Source of the DNA: Desulfobulbaceae bacterium
GTDB lineage: Bacteria; Desulfobacterota; Desulfobulbia; Desulfobulbales; SURF-16
Length of the DNA stretch: 64,000 bases
Assembly: GCA_023230525.1 (NCBI GenBank)
Contig: JALNXE010000007.1
Location: 1-64,000 of the forward strand
Direction of reading: 5' to 3'
Positions 19,050 to 27,880 of this stretch are shown here, piece after piece (within the stretch, counting starts at the first letter, position 1; every line of letters begins with the position of its first letter). The position numbers were made by a program, and so were the translations under genes. The notes beneath the pieces are model-generated. The model saw only the letters and a program-made list of their open reading frames with translations. It searched no databases and was not told the origin of the DNA.

Positions 19050-20524
19050 ATCTGCCCCCGTTCATTTTTATGTTCGATGCGGCGCAGAAAAACACGCATG
19101 ATGCGCAGGTAGAACTCGTCCCGCAGGATCGCGTCCTCCACTCCGGCGTCGAGATTTGGATTGTCGTTGATTTCAATGAGGTAAAACTTCTTGCCCACCT
19201 GCTTGATATCCACCCCGTAAAGCCCGTCGCCGATGAGATTGGTCGCCTTCAGCGCCGCGCGGATGAGCTGGTCCGGGGCGTGCTCCACCGGCACGGTGGT
19301 GAACAGGCCGTCATCGGTCTTGAGGCCGCTGGCATCCCGTTTGATGATCTGCCAGTGTTTTTCGGCCATGAAATACTTGCACACGTAAATGGGCTGCCGG
19401 TCAAAGATGCCCACCCGCCAGTCAAACGCGGTGGGCAGGAATTCCTGGGCGATGATCAGATCGGATTTTTCCAGGAACCGGCCCACCTGCTGGCGCAGTT
19501 CATCAGCGCTGTCCACCTTTTTCACCCCCTGGGAGAAGGAGGAATCCGGCTGTTTGAGGATGCACGGCAGCCCGAGCTGGTCAACCACCTCCCTGGCATT
19601 GTCCTTGTGGACGATGACGGTTTTCGGAGCCAGCACGTGGTTTCTCTCAAAGAGTTCGGCCAGAAAAACCTTGTTGGTGCATTTGAGGATCGATTCCGGA
19701 TCATCGATGACCACCAGTTTCTTGGCCGCGGCCCGCCGGGAAAATCGGTAGGTATGATGGTTGACGCTGGTGGTTTCGCGGATGAACAGGGCGTCATACT
19801 CCGTCAGGCTGCCGTAGTCATCCCTGGTGATGAGTTCGGTGTTCATGCCCAGGGATTCCGCCGCATGGATGAAATGCTGCAGGGCCCGGGCATTGGAAGG
19901 CGGTTCCGGGTCCTTGGGATCATGCAGGATGGCCAGGTCGTAGCGATAGTGGCTGCGCCGTTTGACGATGCGCCGGCGCCCCATGAAATAGCCCTGGGCC
20001 ACCTCCACCACAAAGGCCCGGTGTTCCGGGGGAATTTCACTGGCCGGGATGGGGTTGATGTTCTGCAGGAACCACTTTTCATTTTTTTCATTATAGACGA
20101 AAAAGGCCCGCAGAAAGGGGGACTGGAACTGGTGAAACAGATGCTGGCTCAGGGTGTCATGCTGTTTGGCCACGTTATGGCCGAAATAGATGCTGAGCAC
20201 GAACTCCTTGGAACGGATATGGACCAGGCTCTTCTGGATGTACTGGTCCAGCTCGTCGGAGGCGATGCGGATGATGGTCTGGCTTTTCAGGTCCTGGATG
20301 GTGGTGATATCGGGCAGGGGCTTGTGGCCCCGGGCCGCGGCCAGCAGCGACACATAGTAGCCGATGCTCTGGTAACGGTAATACTTACAGAGGTTGAACA
20401 CCGTGGCCTTGCGCAGTTTGGCATAATGGGGATCGGTCAGATAGGCCCGGGCCGCAACCAGTTCGATGCCCTCGATTTCCAGGGGCCAGTCCTTGGGATC
20501 ATTAACGACAATCAGCGTCTGCAT
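19043..20524 (-). CDS. RimK-like ATP-grasp ligase with RLAN domain
   Basis: A 493-residue protein. The N-terminal half (about 1-230) looks like the RimK-like ATP-grasp N-terminal (RLAN) domain, starting MQTLIVVNDPKDWP. The C-terminal half is ATP-grasp, with LPCILKQPDSSFSQGVKKV for nucleotide binding and FYLIEINDNPNLDAG as the metal-binding Glu/Asn motif. The start at 20524 was chosen because the family starts here; longer starts run back into the peptidase gene. The gene lies 13 bp after the peptidase gene and overlaps the GCS2 gene. It probably adds an amino acid to a peptide or protein carboxylate. Confidence 0.88.
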   Translation of the reverse strand: MQTLIVVNDPKDWPLEIEGIELVAARAYLTDPHYAKLRKATVFNLCKYYRYQSIGYYVSLLAAARGHKPLPDITTIQDLKSQTIIRIASDELDQYIQKSLVHIRSKEFVLSIYFGHNVAKQHDTLSQHLFHQFQSPFLRAFFVYNEKNEKWFLQNINPIPASEIPPEHRAFVVEVAQGYFMGRRRIVKRRSHYRYDLAILHDPKDPEPPSNARALQHFIHAAESLGMNTELITRDDYGSLTEYDALFIRETTSVNHHTYRFSRRAAAKKLVVIDDPESILKCTNKVFLAELFERNHVLAPKTVIVHKDNAREVVDQLGLPCILKQPDSSFSQGVKKVDSADELRQQVGRFLEKSDLIIAQEFLPTAFDWRVGIFDRQPIYVCKYFMAEKHWQIIKRDASGLKTDDGLFTTVPVEHAPDQLIRAALKATNLIGDGLYGVDIKQVGKKFYLIEINDNPNLDAGVEDAILRDEFYLRIMRVFLRRIEHKNERGQIW

Positions 20525-20537
20525 GGGGAGACTTCCT

Positions 20538-21248
20538 TCATTTCTTCCTTGGTTGAATGATGAGAAAATTGGCGTCATGGCTGAGCACGCCGAGCAGGAT
20601 GGCGCAGAGGACCCTGTCAATGTTTGCGGTGTAATACTGCTGGCCGGACATGGGATTCTGATGGTAGGGATCGGCAATGGACACGGTGCGGGCCGCCTTG
20701 TCATAGCCGCTCAGCACCACGAAATGTCCGGCCGGTTCGCCCCGCACATCATCCTCGTCCCCGTTAACTCCGTATTCCCGGATGCTCTGGTAAAGATAAG
20801 TCGAACTGAGGCCGGTGAGGATTGGCATGGAGCGCCGGAGATACCAGCGGATCAGGGTGCGGGTCAGGTCCTCGAAAAAGATCTTGCCGCCCAGCGCGAG
20901 GAAGTCGAGGTAGCCCTGGGTGGCGACCTGCAGCCGGGCATCATCTTTTTTGAACTCCGCCTGGGCGATCAGTTTCTCCCGCAGATTCTGGCCGGGAGGA
21001 TGAAACCAGGTGGGGTCATAAAAATGGAGATTGTAGGTGAAGATGGTGGCCGAATAGCCGCGCCGCAGGGCGTGGCAGGCGAGAAAAACCGCCAGGGTGC
21101 CGCCACTCTCCAAATGGGTCACCCCGCTGACCACGTCTCCGATGGCTATCGGGTCGTCATAATAGCGATACACGGCATGGAGGCAGGTGGGGCCGCAGGT
21201 GGTGTCATCCGGCTGCGGCAGCATATCAATAATGATTTTGTTTTTCAT
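20538..21248 (-). CDS. C39-like cysteine peptidase
   Basis: A 236-residue papain-fold peptidase of the C39-like group. Catalytic Cys18 lies in PDDTTCGPTCLHAVYRYY, and GHFVVLSGYDKAARTVSIADPY supplies the catalytic His and Asp. No signal peptide or membrane segment is seen, so it acts in the cytoplasm. It is the first gene of the three-gene amidoligase operon and may trim or remove the product made by the two ligases. Confidence 0.85.
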   Translation of the reverse strand: MKNKIIIDMLPQPDDTTCGPTCLHAVYRYYDDPIAIGDVVSGVTHLESGGTLAVFLACHALRRGYSATIFTYNLHFYDPTWFHPPGQNLREKLIAQAEFKKDDARLQVATQGYLDFLALGGKIFFEDLTRTLIRWYLRRSMPILTGLSSTYLYQSIREYGVNGDEDDVRGEPAGHFVVLSGYDKAARTVSIADPYHQNPMSGQQYYTANIDRVLCAILLGVLSHDANFLIIQPRKK

Positions 21249-21337
21249 AGAGATGTATCCTTCCGCATTAAAGTGCAGTCAGGGGAAAAAGTAAAGCGAT
21301 CTGCTTGACAATTCAGGCGCGAAGGCTCTTCGCATTA

Positions 21338-21373
21338 CAAAAAAAATCTCCAGTGAGAAGAGAGGATTTTTTT
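21338..21373. terminator. Possible A/T-rich terminator before the amidoligase operon
   Basis: A run of A (AAAAAAATC) and a matching GATTTTTTT flank a short GTGAGAAG loop, with one imperfect inner pair. It would end transcription of the DedA/PAP2 gene upstream on the minus strand, separating it from the amidoligase operon. Confidence 0.4.
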
Positions 21374-21434
21374 GTCCGGCGTTACCCATGTCTTTGAAGG
21401 GGCCGTTGCGAAATATTATTTTATTGCCACGGTT

Positions 21435-23546
21435 TTAGCGCACTGAAAGGACATAAGCCTTGCCGTCGGTAAAAAATTGGTCCCCCATAAAATTTTCCCC
21501 GATTTGCGGTTTTACGAGTTGTATCTTCAGGCCGGGATCTATTTTTCCCGTCAGAGCAAGTTGTTGAAACAGACGCTCCCGTTCGGCATCCAGATCAGGC
21601 ACAATTCTGGGCACAATACCCCATTTGAAACCATCATTGGCATTAACCATAGCCACATAGATGGTATTGCCATTTTTCAACGAAAAATTTGTCCGCCATA
21701 TCTTCACATGCCGGGCATTGCTGAGCCAATTCGGGCCAGCCACCTGGGCAAAGCTGATATCCTGTATTCTCCCGTTCCAGAAAGATGGGGAAATCGGCGC
21801 GGCAGGATGCGGCGTTTGCAATATCAAGGCCTTCACCGCCCTGAGAAATGACGATACATTCTCCTGGTCGGTTAAAATCCACCCTGCCTGTTGGAGGGCT
21901 GCAACCAGACGGCTGTCATTGCCGGCGAGGAAAATAAAGTTGATCGGCTCCTGTTTCTCACCGGTCAGGGTCTCGGTATATCTCATCTTTTCACTGGTGA
22001 AAATATCCGTGCTTTCCGAGACCACAACGGCGCCATGTGATGGGGCGGCGGCCAGCGGCGGATGGTAATTCATGGCAAATCCGGCATAGAACAGAACGGC
22101 GCTGATGACCAGGAGGAAAGAGACTGGCCGGGCCCCCCTGGCCGGGGATAAGGCTTGGCCATCCCCTTGCCCGTGGCTGATCCATTCGCAGAAAGAGACG
22201 CCGATGATCAGCCACATGGCGCCGACCAGATAACCGCTCCACACATCGCTTATATAATGTACGCCAAGGTATATCCGGCTGGCGCCAATGGCCATGATGA
22301 TAATGATTGTGCTGACAAAGATATTTACCTTCCTGTTCCAGCTTTGGCAAAAACGGATCAGGAGGTACCCCGCAAACCCGTAGAAAGCCACCGCGATCGT
22401 TGCATGCCCGCTGGGAAAAGAATAAGAATGTTCGGCATATACAGCCAGCTCCGGGCGCGGGCGGTGAAAAGCCAGTTTCCCTAAATAGGTAAACGTCTCG
22501 CTGCCGGCAACCGCCACCACAAGGGGCAGCGTGCAATACTCTTTCCGCCATAACCGGAGGATGACCACGGCGATGAAGATGAAGGCCAGCACGACCTGGC
22601 TTTTACCCAGCAGGGTTATCCAGGTGAAAACAGTGGTGAGTCCAGCCGTGCGGAAGACAAAGAAAAGATTTGCGATGCGGCTGTCGGCAATGATAATGGG
22701 ATCAGAGGTTATCAGGTCTTCCACCACTCCGGCAAACAAAGCCAGGACATAGACAAACCCCAGGACAGACAGGGACAGGGTAAGCCCTGAAAATCGTGTG
22801 GTGTCAAATCTGGCCTGCAAAAACGAGATGATCCGCTGATGTTTTTGCAGCCACGGCCGCATGTGTTCATTGTTAATTGCCGCCTCCTTGCCTGATCGGC
22901 ACAGGGAGATGACCATGGTCAGGAATTGTTTGCCTTTCCTGGCCAGCAGCCACTTGAGGAGGTAAAGGATGCCGCCGGATATCAGGAGAAAGGCAAAAAA
23001 CAGCCCTGCCCGGGACAGCCACAATTGCGCGAGATTAAGGGATTGCGCAAAAATGTAACCAGCAAGGACCCAGACAAATCCCCAACCCGCCCCGCCAAGA
23101 ACATTCCAGAGCATGAATGTTTTCCGGCTCATCCTCAGGCTGCCGGCCATAAAGGGAACAACCTCCTTGACGCTCGGGATGAACCGGCCGAAGAAAATGC
23201 TCCTGGCGCCATGCGCGTCCAGGAAATGTTTGGCATTGTCCATATGGTTGGCCTTCACGAGCCAGAAACCATCCTTCAGCCATTTGCTGCCATATTTTCT
23301 CCCGAGATAGTAGTTTACATTATCGCCGGCAATTGCGCCGATGACGGCAAACCAGATGAGGTCCCCAGTATCGAAATAGCCGCGGGCGGAAAGGGCCCCC
23401 AGCAAAAGAATGATCGTTGAGCCCGGTATGATCAGGCCGATGCCCACCGTTGTCTCGCTAAGGGCCGCCAAAAAGGCAAGCCAATAGCCCCCGGCCCGAA
23501 AGTGCTCGATGGACGGCAGAAGTTGATTGATCAGGTCATTAATCAT
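21435..23546 (-). CDS. DedA/PAP2/LssY-type membrane fusion protein
   Basis: A 703-residue inner-membrane protein with three parts. The DedA/VTT domain (about 1-200) has ETTVGIGLIIPGST, and FFGRFIPSVKEVVPFMAG. The PAP2 phosphatase (about 240-460) has KLAFHRPRPELA, SFPSGHATIAVA and SRIYLGVHYISDVWSG, all three catalytic motifs. The C-terminal region (about 520-700) matches the LssY C-terminal type. DedA proteins scramble or transport undecaprenyl-phosphate-type lipids and PAP2 enzymes dephosphorylate lipid pyrophosphates, so recycling of a lipid carrier is a fair inference. Confidence 0.88.
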   Translation of the reverse strand: MINDLINQLLPSIEHFRAGGYWLAFLAALSETTVGIGLIIPGSTIILLLGALSARGYFDTGDLIWFAVIGAIAGDNVNYYLGRKYGSKWLKDGFWLVKANHMDNAKHFLDAHGARSIFFGRFIPSVKEVVPFMAGSLRMSRKTFMLWNVLGGAGWGFVWVLAGYIFAQSLNLAQLWLSRAGLFFAFLLISGGILYLLKWLLARKGKQFLTMVISLCRSGKEAAINNEHMRPWLQKHQRIISFLQARFDTTRFSGLTLSLSVLGFVYVLALFAGVVEDLITSDPIIIADSRIANLFFVFRTAGLTTVFTWITLLGKSQVVLAFIFIAVVILRLWRKEYCTLPLVVAVAGSETFTYLGKLAFHRPRPELAVYAEHSYSFPSGHATIAVAFYGFAGYLLIRFCQSWNRKVNIFVSTIIIIMAIGASRIYLGVHYISDVWSGYLVGAMWLIIGVSFCEWISHGQGDGQALSPARGARPVSFLLVISAVLFYAGFAMNYHPPLAAAPSHGAVVVSESTDIFTSEKMRYTETLTGEKQEPINFIFLAGNDSRLVAALQQAGWILTDQENVSSFLRAVKALILQTPHPAAPISPSFWNGRIQDISFAQVAGPNWLSNARHVKIWRTNFSLKNGNTIYVAMVNANDGFKWGIVPRIVPDLDAERERLFQQLALTGKIDPGLKIQLVKPQIGENFMGDQFFTDGKAYVLSVR

Positions 23547-23858
23547 GGCGTGGCCGGATGCTTCCCCCTCTCACGCGAAATTCTGAACCCGCCGAAAAAA
23601 AGCTGCGGATTACAAAAAGTATTTTTTAATTTCAGCAAGTTATCAAAACCAGAAAAATTGCGGGTGTAACTGTAATTATTGTCAGGCGCACTATTGTATT
23701 CATTTTTAACCATTAAGGCGAGCAAGATCTTGCTGAGGTCAGCTGGCGCCCACTTAATTGTTTATTTAAATAATATGCTTATATTATTTACAGAAAAGAT
23801 AATTTTTACCAATTTTATAATCCGATCCTCAACCGGTTTCACGTAAGGGGGTGGAAAT
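23547..23858. other. AT-rich promoter region of the DsrC-like gene
   Basis: About 310 bp with no gene. TTGTTT (23758-23763) and TATATT (23780-23785), 16 bp apart, are a plausible weak promoter for the dsrC-like gene. The divergent DedA/PAP2 gene starts at the left end. Confidence 0.4.
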
Positions 23859-24215
23859 ATGTTTAACATTGAATGTGATGGCAGAAAATTGGCAAGGGAC
23901 AAAGAAGGATTCTTGCTTCATACTGAAGACTGGAATGATGAGGTAGCCGAAATTCTGGCGGCTGACGAGGGATATGAGGATTTTACCGACGAAAAAAAAG
24001 AGATAGTTAAATTCATGCGGAATTATTACCTCAGATTCAACGCATTTCCGATTCTGGATGCCGTCTGTAAATATACCGGCCAGGAAAGAAAATGCCTTGA
24101 AAAGGAATTTATCGATCCCATGAAAGCGTGGAAGATTGCCGGGCTGCCCAAACCCGATGGCATCCAATTTGTCACCCTGGATGGCAAACATTACACTATG
24201 AACGAGTGCTGCTGA
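23859..24215 (+). CDS. DsrC/TusE-family paralogue with displaced cysteines
   Basis: A 118-residue small sulfur-relay protein. EEGYL-like KEGFLLHTEDWNDEVA, IVKFMRNYYLRFNAFPI and KAWKIAGLPKP match the DsrC/TusE fold. In true DsrC the C-terminal arm ends with a Cys in the QACKIAGLPKP region and a second as penultimate residue shortly after. Here the first is Trp, the protein continues about 14 residues past PKP, and it ends in a Cys-Cys pair (117-118). It has a GGGGGTGG ribosome site. It is not next to dsrAB, so it is probably not the main DsrC. A different redox or regulatory role is inferred. Confidence 0.8.
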   Translation: MFNIECDGRKLARDKEGFLLHTEDWNDEVAEILAADEGYEDFTDEKKEIVKFMRNYYLRFNAFPILDAVCKYTGQERKCLEKEFIDPMKAWKIAGLPKPDGIQFVTLDGKHYTMNECC

Positions 24216-24767
24216 CGCAGCCGTTGGCAAAAAATGACGTGGAGGGCGGCATAAGGGCCGGGGAAGTGTTGTCTGCAGCCGGCCTGGGATTTTGGCAATC
24301 AGACAATAAACGCCTGGCCCTTTTTCCCGCACTCATGACGACCGACTTGCTCCGGCTGCCCGGTGGCGTTTCCTTTTCTTTCTCCCTTTGTCTTATTTTA
24401 CGGGACAGGGTGTCCTTTCCCGTGGGACTTTGCCAGCCCGCGTAGTCACACCATCCAGGAACCAGCCGGAATGACAAGAAATTTATTTTCACGCCAGCGG
24501 GCACGGCTGTTGCTATAGCTTAATGCATCAGAGAGGCGGAAAGTGGCTTCCGTTTTGGTCACGGATTTATCCGCTCAACCCAAGAAATTTACAGCTCCCG
24601 AAGTTATTCAATGAAAAAATGGCGGGTTCCCTAAAAGCCTGCTGCCGCGGATTTACGTGCCGATAAATCAGAAAATTATCATGCGCGGTGGGCTTGCAGA
24701 ATGCTTTTGGAGCTGTGCGGCCGGGGCCTTCACCCCGGCCCTTCCTTTCGGGAGGCGGCAGGTCGAT
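24216..24767. other. Gene-poor stretch
   Basis: About 550 bp without a supportable gene. A GC-rich hairpin, GGCCGGGG / CCCCGGCC (24719-24740), lies about 30 bp before the small cysteine-rich gene. Confidence 0.4.
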
Positions 24768-24962
24768 ATGTCGGAGAGCGAGATAGGACTCAAGGCCCTT
24801 GAAAAAGCGGCCAAATATATCTGCACGATAAAGTGCGGATTATGCCCCATGGTGGTGGAGAACATTCCCTGTCCGCAGGAATGCAACCTGGAAACCCTGC
24901 CATGGCAATGCTGGTTTGCCTATTTCCGGGCCCAGTCCCGGGAGGAATCCGGACAGGCCTGA
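24768..24962 (+). CDS. Small cysteine-rich protein
   Basis: 64 residues starting MSESEIGLKALEKAAKY and containing ICTIKCGLCPMV, CPQECN and WQCWFAYF: seven cysteines spaced like a metal or FeS binding fold. The start was chosen at the first residue of the compact helical region; an in-frame ATG at 24657 would add a stretch running through the hairpin at 24719-24740. A GGAGG lies 13 bases upstream of the ATG. The family is not recognised. It sits among other short genes near the DsrC paralogue. Confidence 0.5.
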   Translation: MSESEIGLKALEKAAKYICTIKCGLCPMVVENIPCPQECNLETLPWQCWFAYFRAQSREESGQA

Positions 24963-25213
24963 GCCATCCCGGCAAATGCGGCTGCGGGCTTACCGGCGCA
25001 GCCCTTCCCCACCGCCAAAACACCAAACTCATCCTGCCACATCCCGTAATTATTCCAGCTGTTGCCCAACAAGGTTGCAAGATCCGGCAGCAACCGTTGA
25101 CAGTAGGGGAATCCCGACTTCCCGCCCCTTTCTTTCTTCACCAGACCCGTGACATTCCACTTGATAGGCATTATTATTTAATTAAAGTAATTGGTCAAAA
25201 GGAGGTGGCTTCT

Positions 25214-25456
25214 ATGACAACGAACCAGATTATCAATCTTGAAAATGAAATCGAAAATACCCTGGAAATGACTGCAATATGCCGTACCGAGTTTTGCAAA
25301 ATCTTGGAGCCGGAGGTTGACCGACTGGAAATAAAGTTGCAGGATGTAGGCAGCGAGCCATCTGCATTTGTGGCAGATGCACGGGTTAAGGAAATGTCAG
25401 ACAAGATCCGGATGGCATACAGAAATCTTGGACCTGTATTTATGTTTAACGTCTGA
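25214..25456 (+). CDS. 80-residue hypothetical protein
   Basis: Begins MTTNQIINLENEIENTLEM and is predicted to be largely helical and acidic, with two cysteines (CRTEFC). A very good AAAGGAGGTGG ribosome site precedes the ATG, and a perfect Rho-independent terminator follows at 25487-25524, so it is a real monocistronic gene. No family recognised. Confidence 0.65.
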   Translation: MTTNQIINLENEIENTLEMTAICRTEFCKILEPEVDRLEIKLQDVGSEPSAFVADARVKEMSDKIRMAYRNLGPVFMFNV

Positions 25457-25486
25457 TGCCTAATAAGGTAAATGCCTGAGAGCCAA

Positions 25487-25524
25487 GCGAGACAGCCGGA
25501 CTTTCGGCTGTCTCGCTTTTTTTT
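25487..25524 (+). terminator. Rho-independent terminator of the 80-residue gene
   Basis: GCGAGACAGCCG (25487-25498) and CGGCTGTCTCGC (25505-25516) form a perfect 12-bp stem with a 6-base loop, followed by eight T. Confidence 0.9.
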
Positions 25525-25548
25525 GCTCTCCCCCATCCCGTTCAGGGG

Positions 25549-25947
25549 TTACACGAACAGATGATCAAGGGAGAACAGCCGGCGACTGATCACGGCGCTG
25601 ACAAAGGATTCGCCAAGTCTCCTCCTGAGCTTAAATATTCGCCTTATTGCCCCGACCAGGAAACCGGCAGCCGCGCCACAGGCACCTTCCAGTAAAATGT
25701 TTTCCACTGAAACCGCGGTTGTCCCACCCGTAACCATGCCATACAAGGCGGACAGGGAACCGGCGGCCAGGATGAAAATCGCGCTATAGGCGGCAGCCAG
25801 CAGGAAACAGGCGATATACAGCGCTATGCCGGTTAATATGATCCAGCCAATGATCTGCAAGCCGCTGCCCTGACCACCGTTATTTTTATTGTGTTGCTGC
25901 TGGCGGTTACCGGAATCCGGCTGGCGATATATTATGACCGAGCTCAT
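25549..25947 (-). CDS. Hypothetical membrane protein
   Basis: 132 residues. A polar, Gln/Asn-rich start (residues 1-28) is followed by two or three hydrophobic segments (about 31-60, 60-75, 88-105) and a basic C-terminus with FKLRRRLGE. Converges on the 80-residue gene. No family recognised and the ribosome site is weak, so confidence is moderate. Confidence 0.45.
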   Translation of the reverse strand: MSSVIIYRQPDSGNRQQQHNKNNGGQGSGLQIIGWIILTGIALYIACFLLAAAYSAIFILAAGSLSALYGMVTGGTTAVSVENILLEGACGAAAGFLVGAIRRIFKLRRRLGESFVSAVISRRLFSLDHLFV

Positions 25948-26444
25948 CGGCGGCGTTTCTCACTCTTCATGGTTGGTAACGGCATCGCGCGCCAAGGGCC
26001 TCGGGCAAAGGAAAAGGGTTTTATTTCCCTCTGGCGCAAGTCTCATCAGGTCCTTGTCATACATGGCCACCAGCAGCACCTCTCCCCGGCCGTTATTTGA
26101 ACAGGCAACCAAGACGTCATACGGGCAAACGAAGCGCGACCCGGAATCCATGGATTTTTCCGGACTCCCTCTGGAGTTTATCCCCACGAAGGCGGGGGCG
26201 GGAATGGCATGATAGTGCCAGCTTGATTGTAAACTGGAATCAGGCCCGATTCAAGACACTTGGTGATGTTCTTGATCCTTTAGGGGCAGTGAGGTTGCGA
26301 TCTCAACAAGGAGGTAACGATCAGAGAAAGAGGGGCAGGCTTTAAAAATCTGACTGTTGTCGAAAAGACGACATCAAAATGTCAAGCCTGCCCCGCTGGT
26401 TAGCGACACTATTTTTTCATTGAGTGAAACAGCGAGCCAGCTAA
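25948..26444. other. Intergenic region with a remnant repeat
   Basis: About 500 bp with no supportable gene. Part (about 26140-26210) has the look of a common intergenic repeat (TCCATGGATTTTTCCGG, CCCCACGAAGGCGGGGGCGG). Confidence 0.4.
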
Positions 26445-26816
26445 CTATAAACACTTGTATGCGCTGTCATACTCTGAATAAAGTTTTGCGAAACAAGTTC
26501 TGCCAGTGTTCGTAATGACAGCCGGTTTAGCCATTGCTTCCCGGTCCATTTTCTCGGTCCGTGCTTCCAGGCTGCGCGTGGTATCCCCCGCCATATATTC
26601 TGAAGAATATTTCAATTCATTGCTGCCAGCGGTAGTGATGACCACTGGTAACCTCTGGGTCTCTCGATCAGCGGCAATGACTTTTGCGGCTTCCTGCGGG
26701 GTCGTATCACGTCCGAGATATTCGGAAAAATAATGGATATTTCCGGCGGCCATCGCGGAACTTGCGAAAAAGGTTGCGAGAGAAATCGCGAATAAGTTGG
26801 TTAGCAGTTTTTTCAT
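26445..26816 (-). CDS. Small secreted protein with internal repeat
   Basis: 123 residues starting MKKLLTNLFAISLATFF, a clear Sec signal peptide with cleavage after AMA. The mature part contains two related segments, FSEYLGRDTTPQEAAKV and SSEYMAGDTTRSLEAR, each followed by DRETQRLPVVITT or DREAMAKPAVITN, and a third SEYDSAYKCL at the end. So it is built of about three degenerate 45-residue repeats. A GAGGTG ribosome site fits the chosen start. Periplasmic; function unknown. Confidence 0.65.
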   Translation of the reverse strand: MKKLLTNLFAISLATFFASSAMAAGNIHYFSEYLGRDTTPQEAAKVIAADRETQRLPVVITTAGSNELKYSSEYMAGDTTRSLEARTEKMDREAMAKPAVITNTGRTCFAKLYSEYDSAYKCL

Positions 26817-26828
26817 GGCACACCTCAT

Positions 26829-27239
26829 CTTTTTCGTTTTCAGGATTATTTCCTGTCATCGGTTTTTTGCTGCCTCCAGAGTCAGACAGGAGAAAACTCC
26901 CCTCAACCCTCCTCAGCAGCAAGAATTTCGGTGACCTCTTCATTCACGTCTTCTATCAATGTTTTTTATTGATAAAAGTTATCTGTTTTGAAAATAACAT
27001 AAACATTCTAAACAAAAAAACAATTACCTGAAATATTTTGTTTTGCTTTAATTGCTGCTCTGCCGGAGAACCAAAGAAAAACAATGAGTTACTTTGTTTG
27101 GCATTGCCCTGCACGGGAGTAAGGGAGGGGGTGCAAGAGCAATTCGTCAAAGAGCGGCCGGGAACACGCATAAAGGTTTGAGGAGGAAGGTCGATCTGTG
27201 GTTCATCTATTTGTGTTGGGGCACGTAAACAGGCACCGC
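26829..27239. other. Intergenic region
   Basis: About 400 bp, AT-rich in its left half. No gene, promoter or repeat can be named with confidence. Confidence 0.4.
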
Positions 27240-27779
27240 CTAAAGGCGCGGACTGTTTGCCACGGCGATGCTGTATGCCAAGCCGAGCGCAAACAGGAGC
27301 ACCAGGGCGATGATCGTGAGCGCGATGGCACGATTCAGCGATTCGTGCTTGACCCACACATTCTTCGACAGGATGTAGTTCTGGGCCACCATGGTGTTCT
27401 CCAGATCCTGCTCGGTCCAATTGGCCATGGCGGTGCGATGCTCCTCCCTGGACATCGCGGCAATATCACCAAAGAACCAGAACTTTTCGCTGGTCTGCAA
27501 CGAAAGATCGCGCGCATGATGCCGTGGCCACATGGCCCGCAGAACAAAGAGATATGAGGCCACCAGAGCAGCACCGGACAGCCCGAGCAACAGCCAGATC
27601 GGCATGGAGTAAACGTCTCGCGCCGCCCGCATCTCATCCGCGCCGACAAAGACCAGGCCGTTCACCACGCCGACGACGAGGGTGTTCAGGCCGACGAGAA
27701 ACTTGGCCTTCTCCTCGGACTGCTTGTACCAGCCGAGTATCGTCTCGAATTGTTTGAAGAGGTACTCAAGTTTCGTCAT
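27240..27779 (-). CDS. Two-part membrane protein resembling Pycsar TM effectors
   Basis: 179 residues with hydrophobic segments near 28-47, 60-85 and 150-172. The order (helix with ExKAKFLVGLNTLVVG, two central helices, FFGDIAAMSREEHRTAM, a long linker with NYILSKNVWVKHESL, and a last helix) matches the layout of PycTM/DUF5706-type membrane effectors of Pycsar and related anti-phage systems. No nucleotide cyclase gene is present nearby, so the assignment is tentative. It sits at the edge of a group of toxin-antitoxin and TIR-like genes. Confidence 0.5.
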   Translation of the reverse strand: MTKLEYLFKQFETILGWYKQSEEKAKFLVGLNTLVVGVVNGLVFVGADEMRAARDVYSMPIWLLLGLSGAALVASYLFVLRAMWPRHHARDLSLQTSEKFWFFGDIAAMSREEHRTAMANWTEQDLENTMVAQNYILSKNVWVKHESLNRAIALTIIALVLLFALGLAYSIAVANSPRL

Positions 27780-27810
27780 CAGTGCCTCCGCGGCGCGGCT
27801 TAAGGGCTTT

Positions 27811-27869
27811 GGAGCTTTGGGTCAGGTCTTGCAAAATTACTTTCTAATGTCGCAAGACCTGACCCCAAA
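27811..27869. repeat. GGGTCAGGTCTTGC hairpin repeat, copy 1
   Basis: TTTGGGTCAGGTCTTGC (27816-27832) and GCAAGACCTGACCCCAAA (27852-27869) form an almost perfect hairpin. This is the style of REP sequences bordering RAYT elements. A partial copy lies at 28569-28602. Confidence 0.65.
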
Positions 27870-27880
27870 TTACAACAAAA

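Noticed and set aside
26956..27420. 154-codon frame overlapping the start of the Pycsar-like gene's far end
   Set aside because: Out-of-frame with the supported gene and without homology; it is a shadow extended by an AT-rich intergenic stretch.
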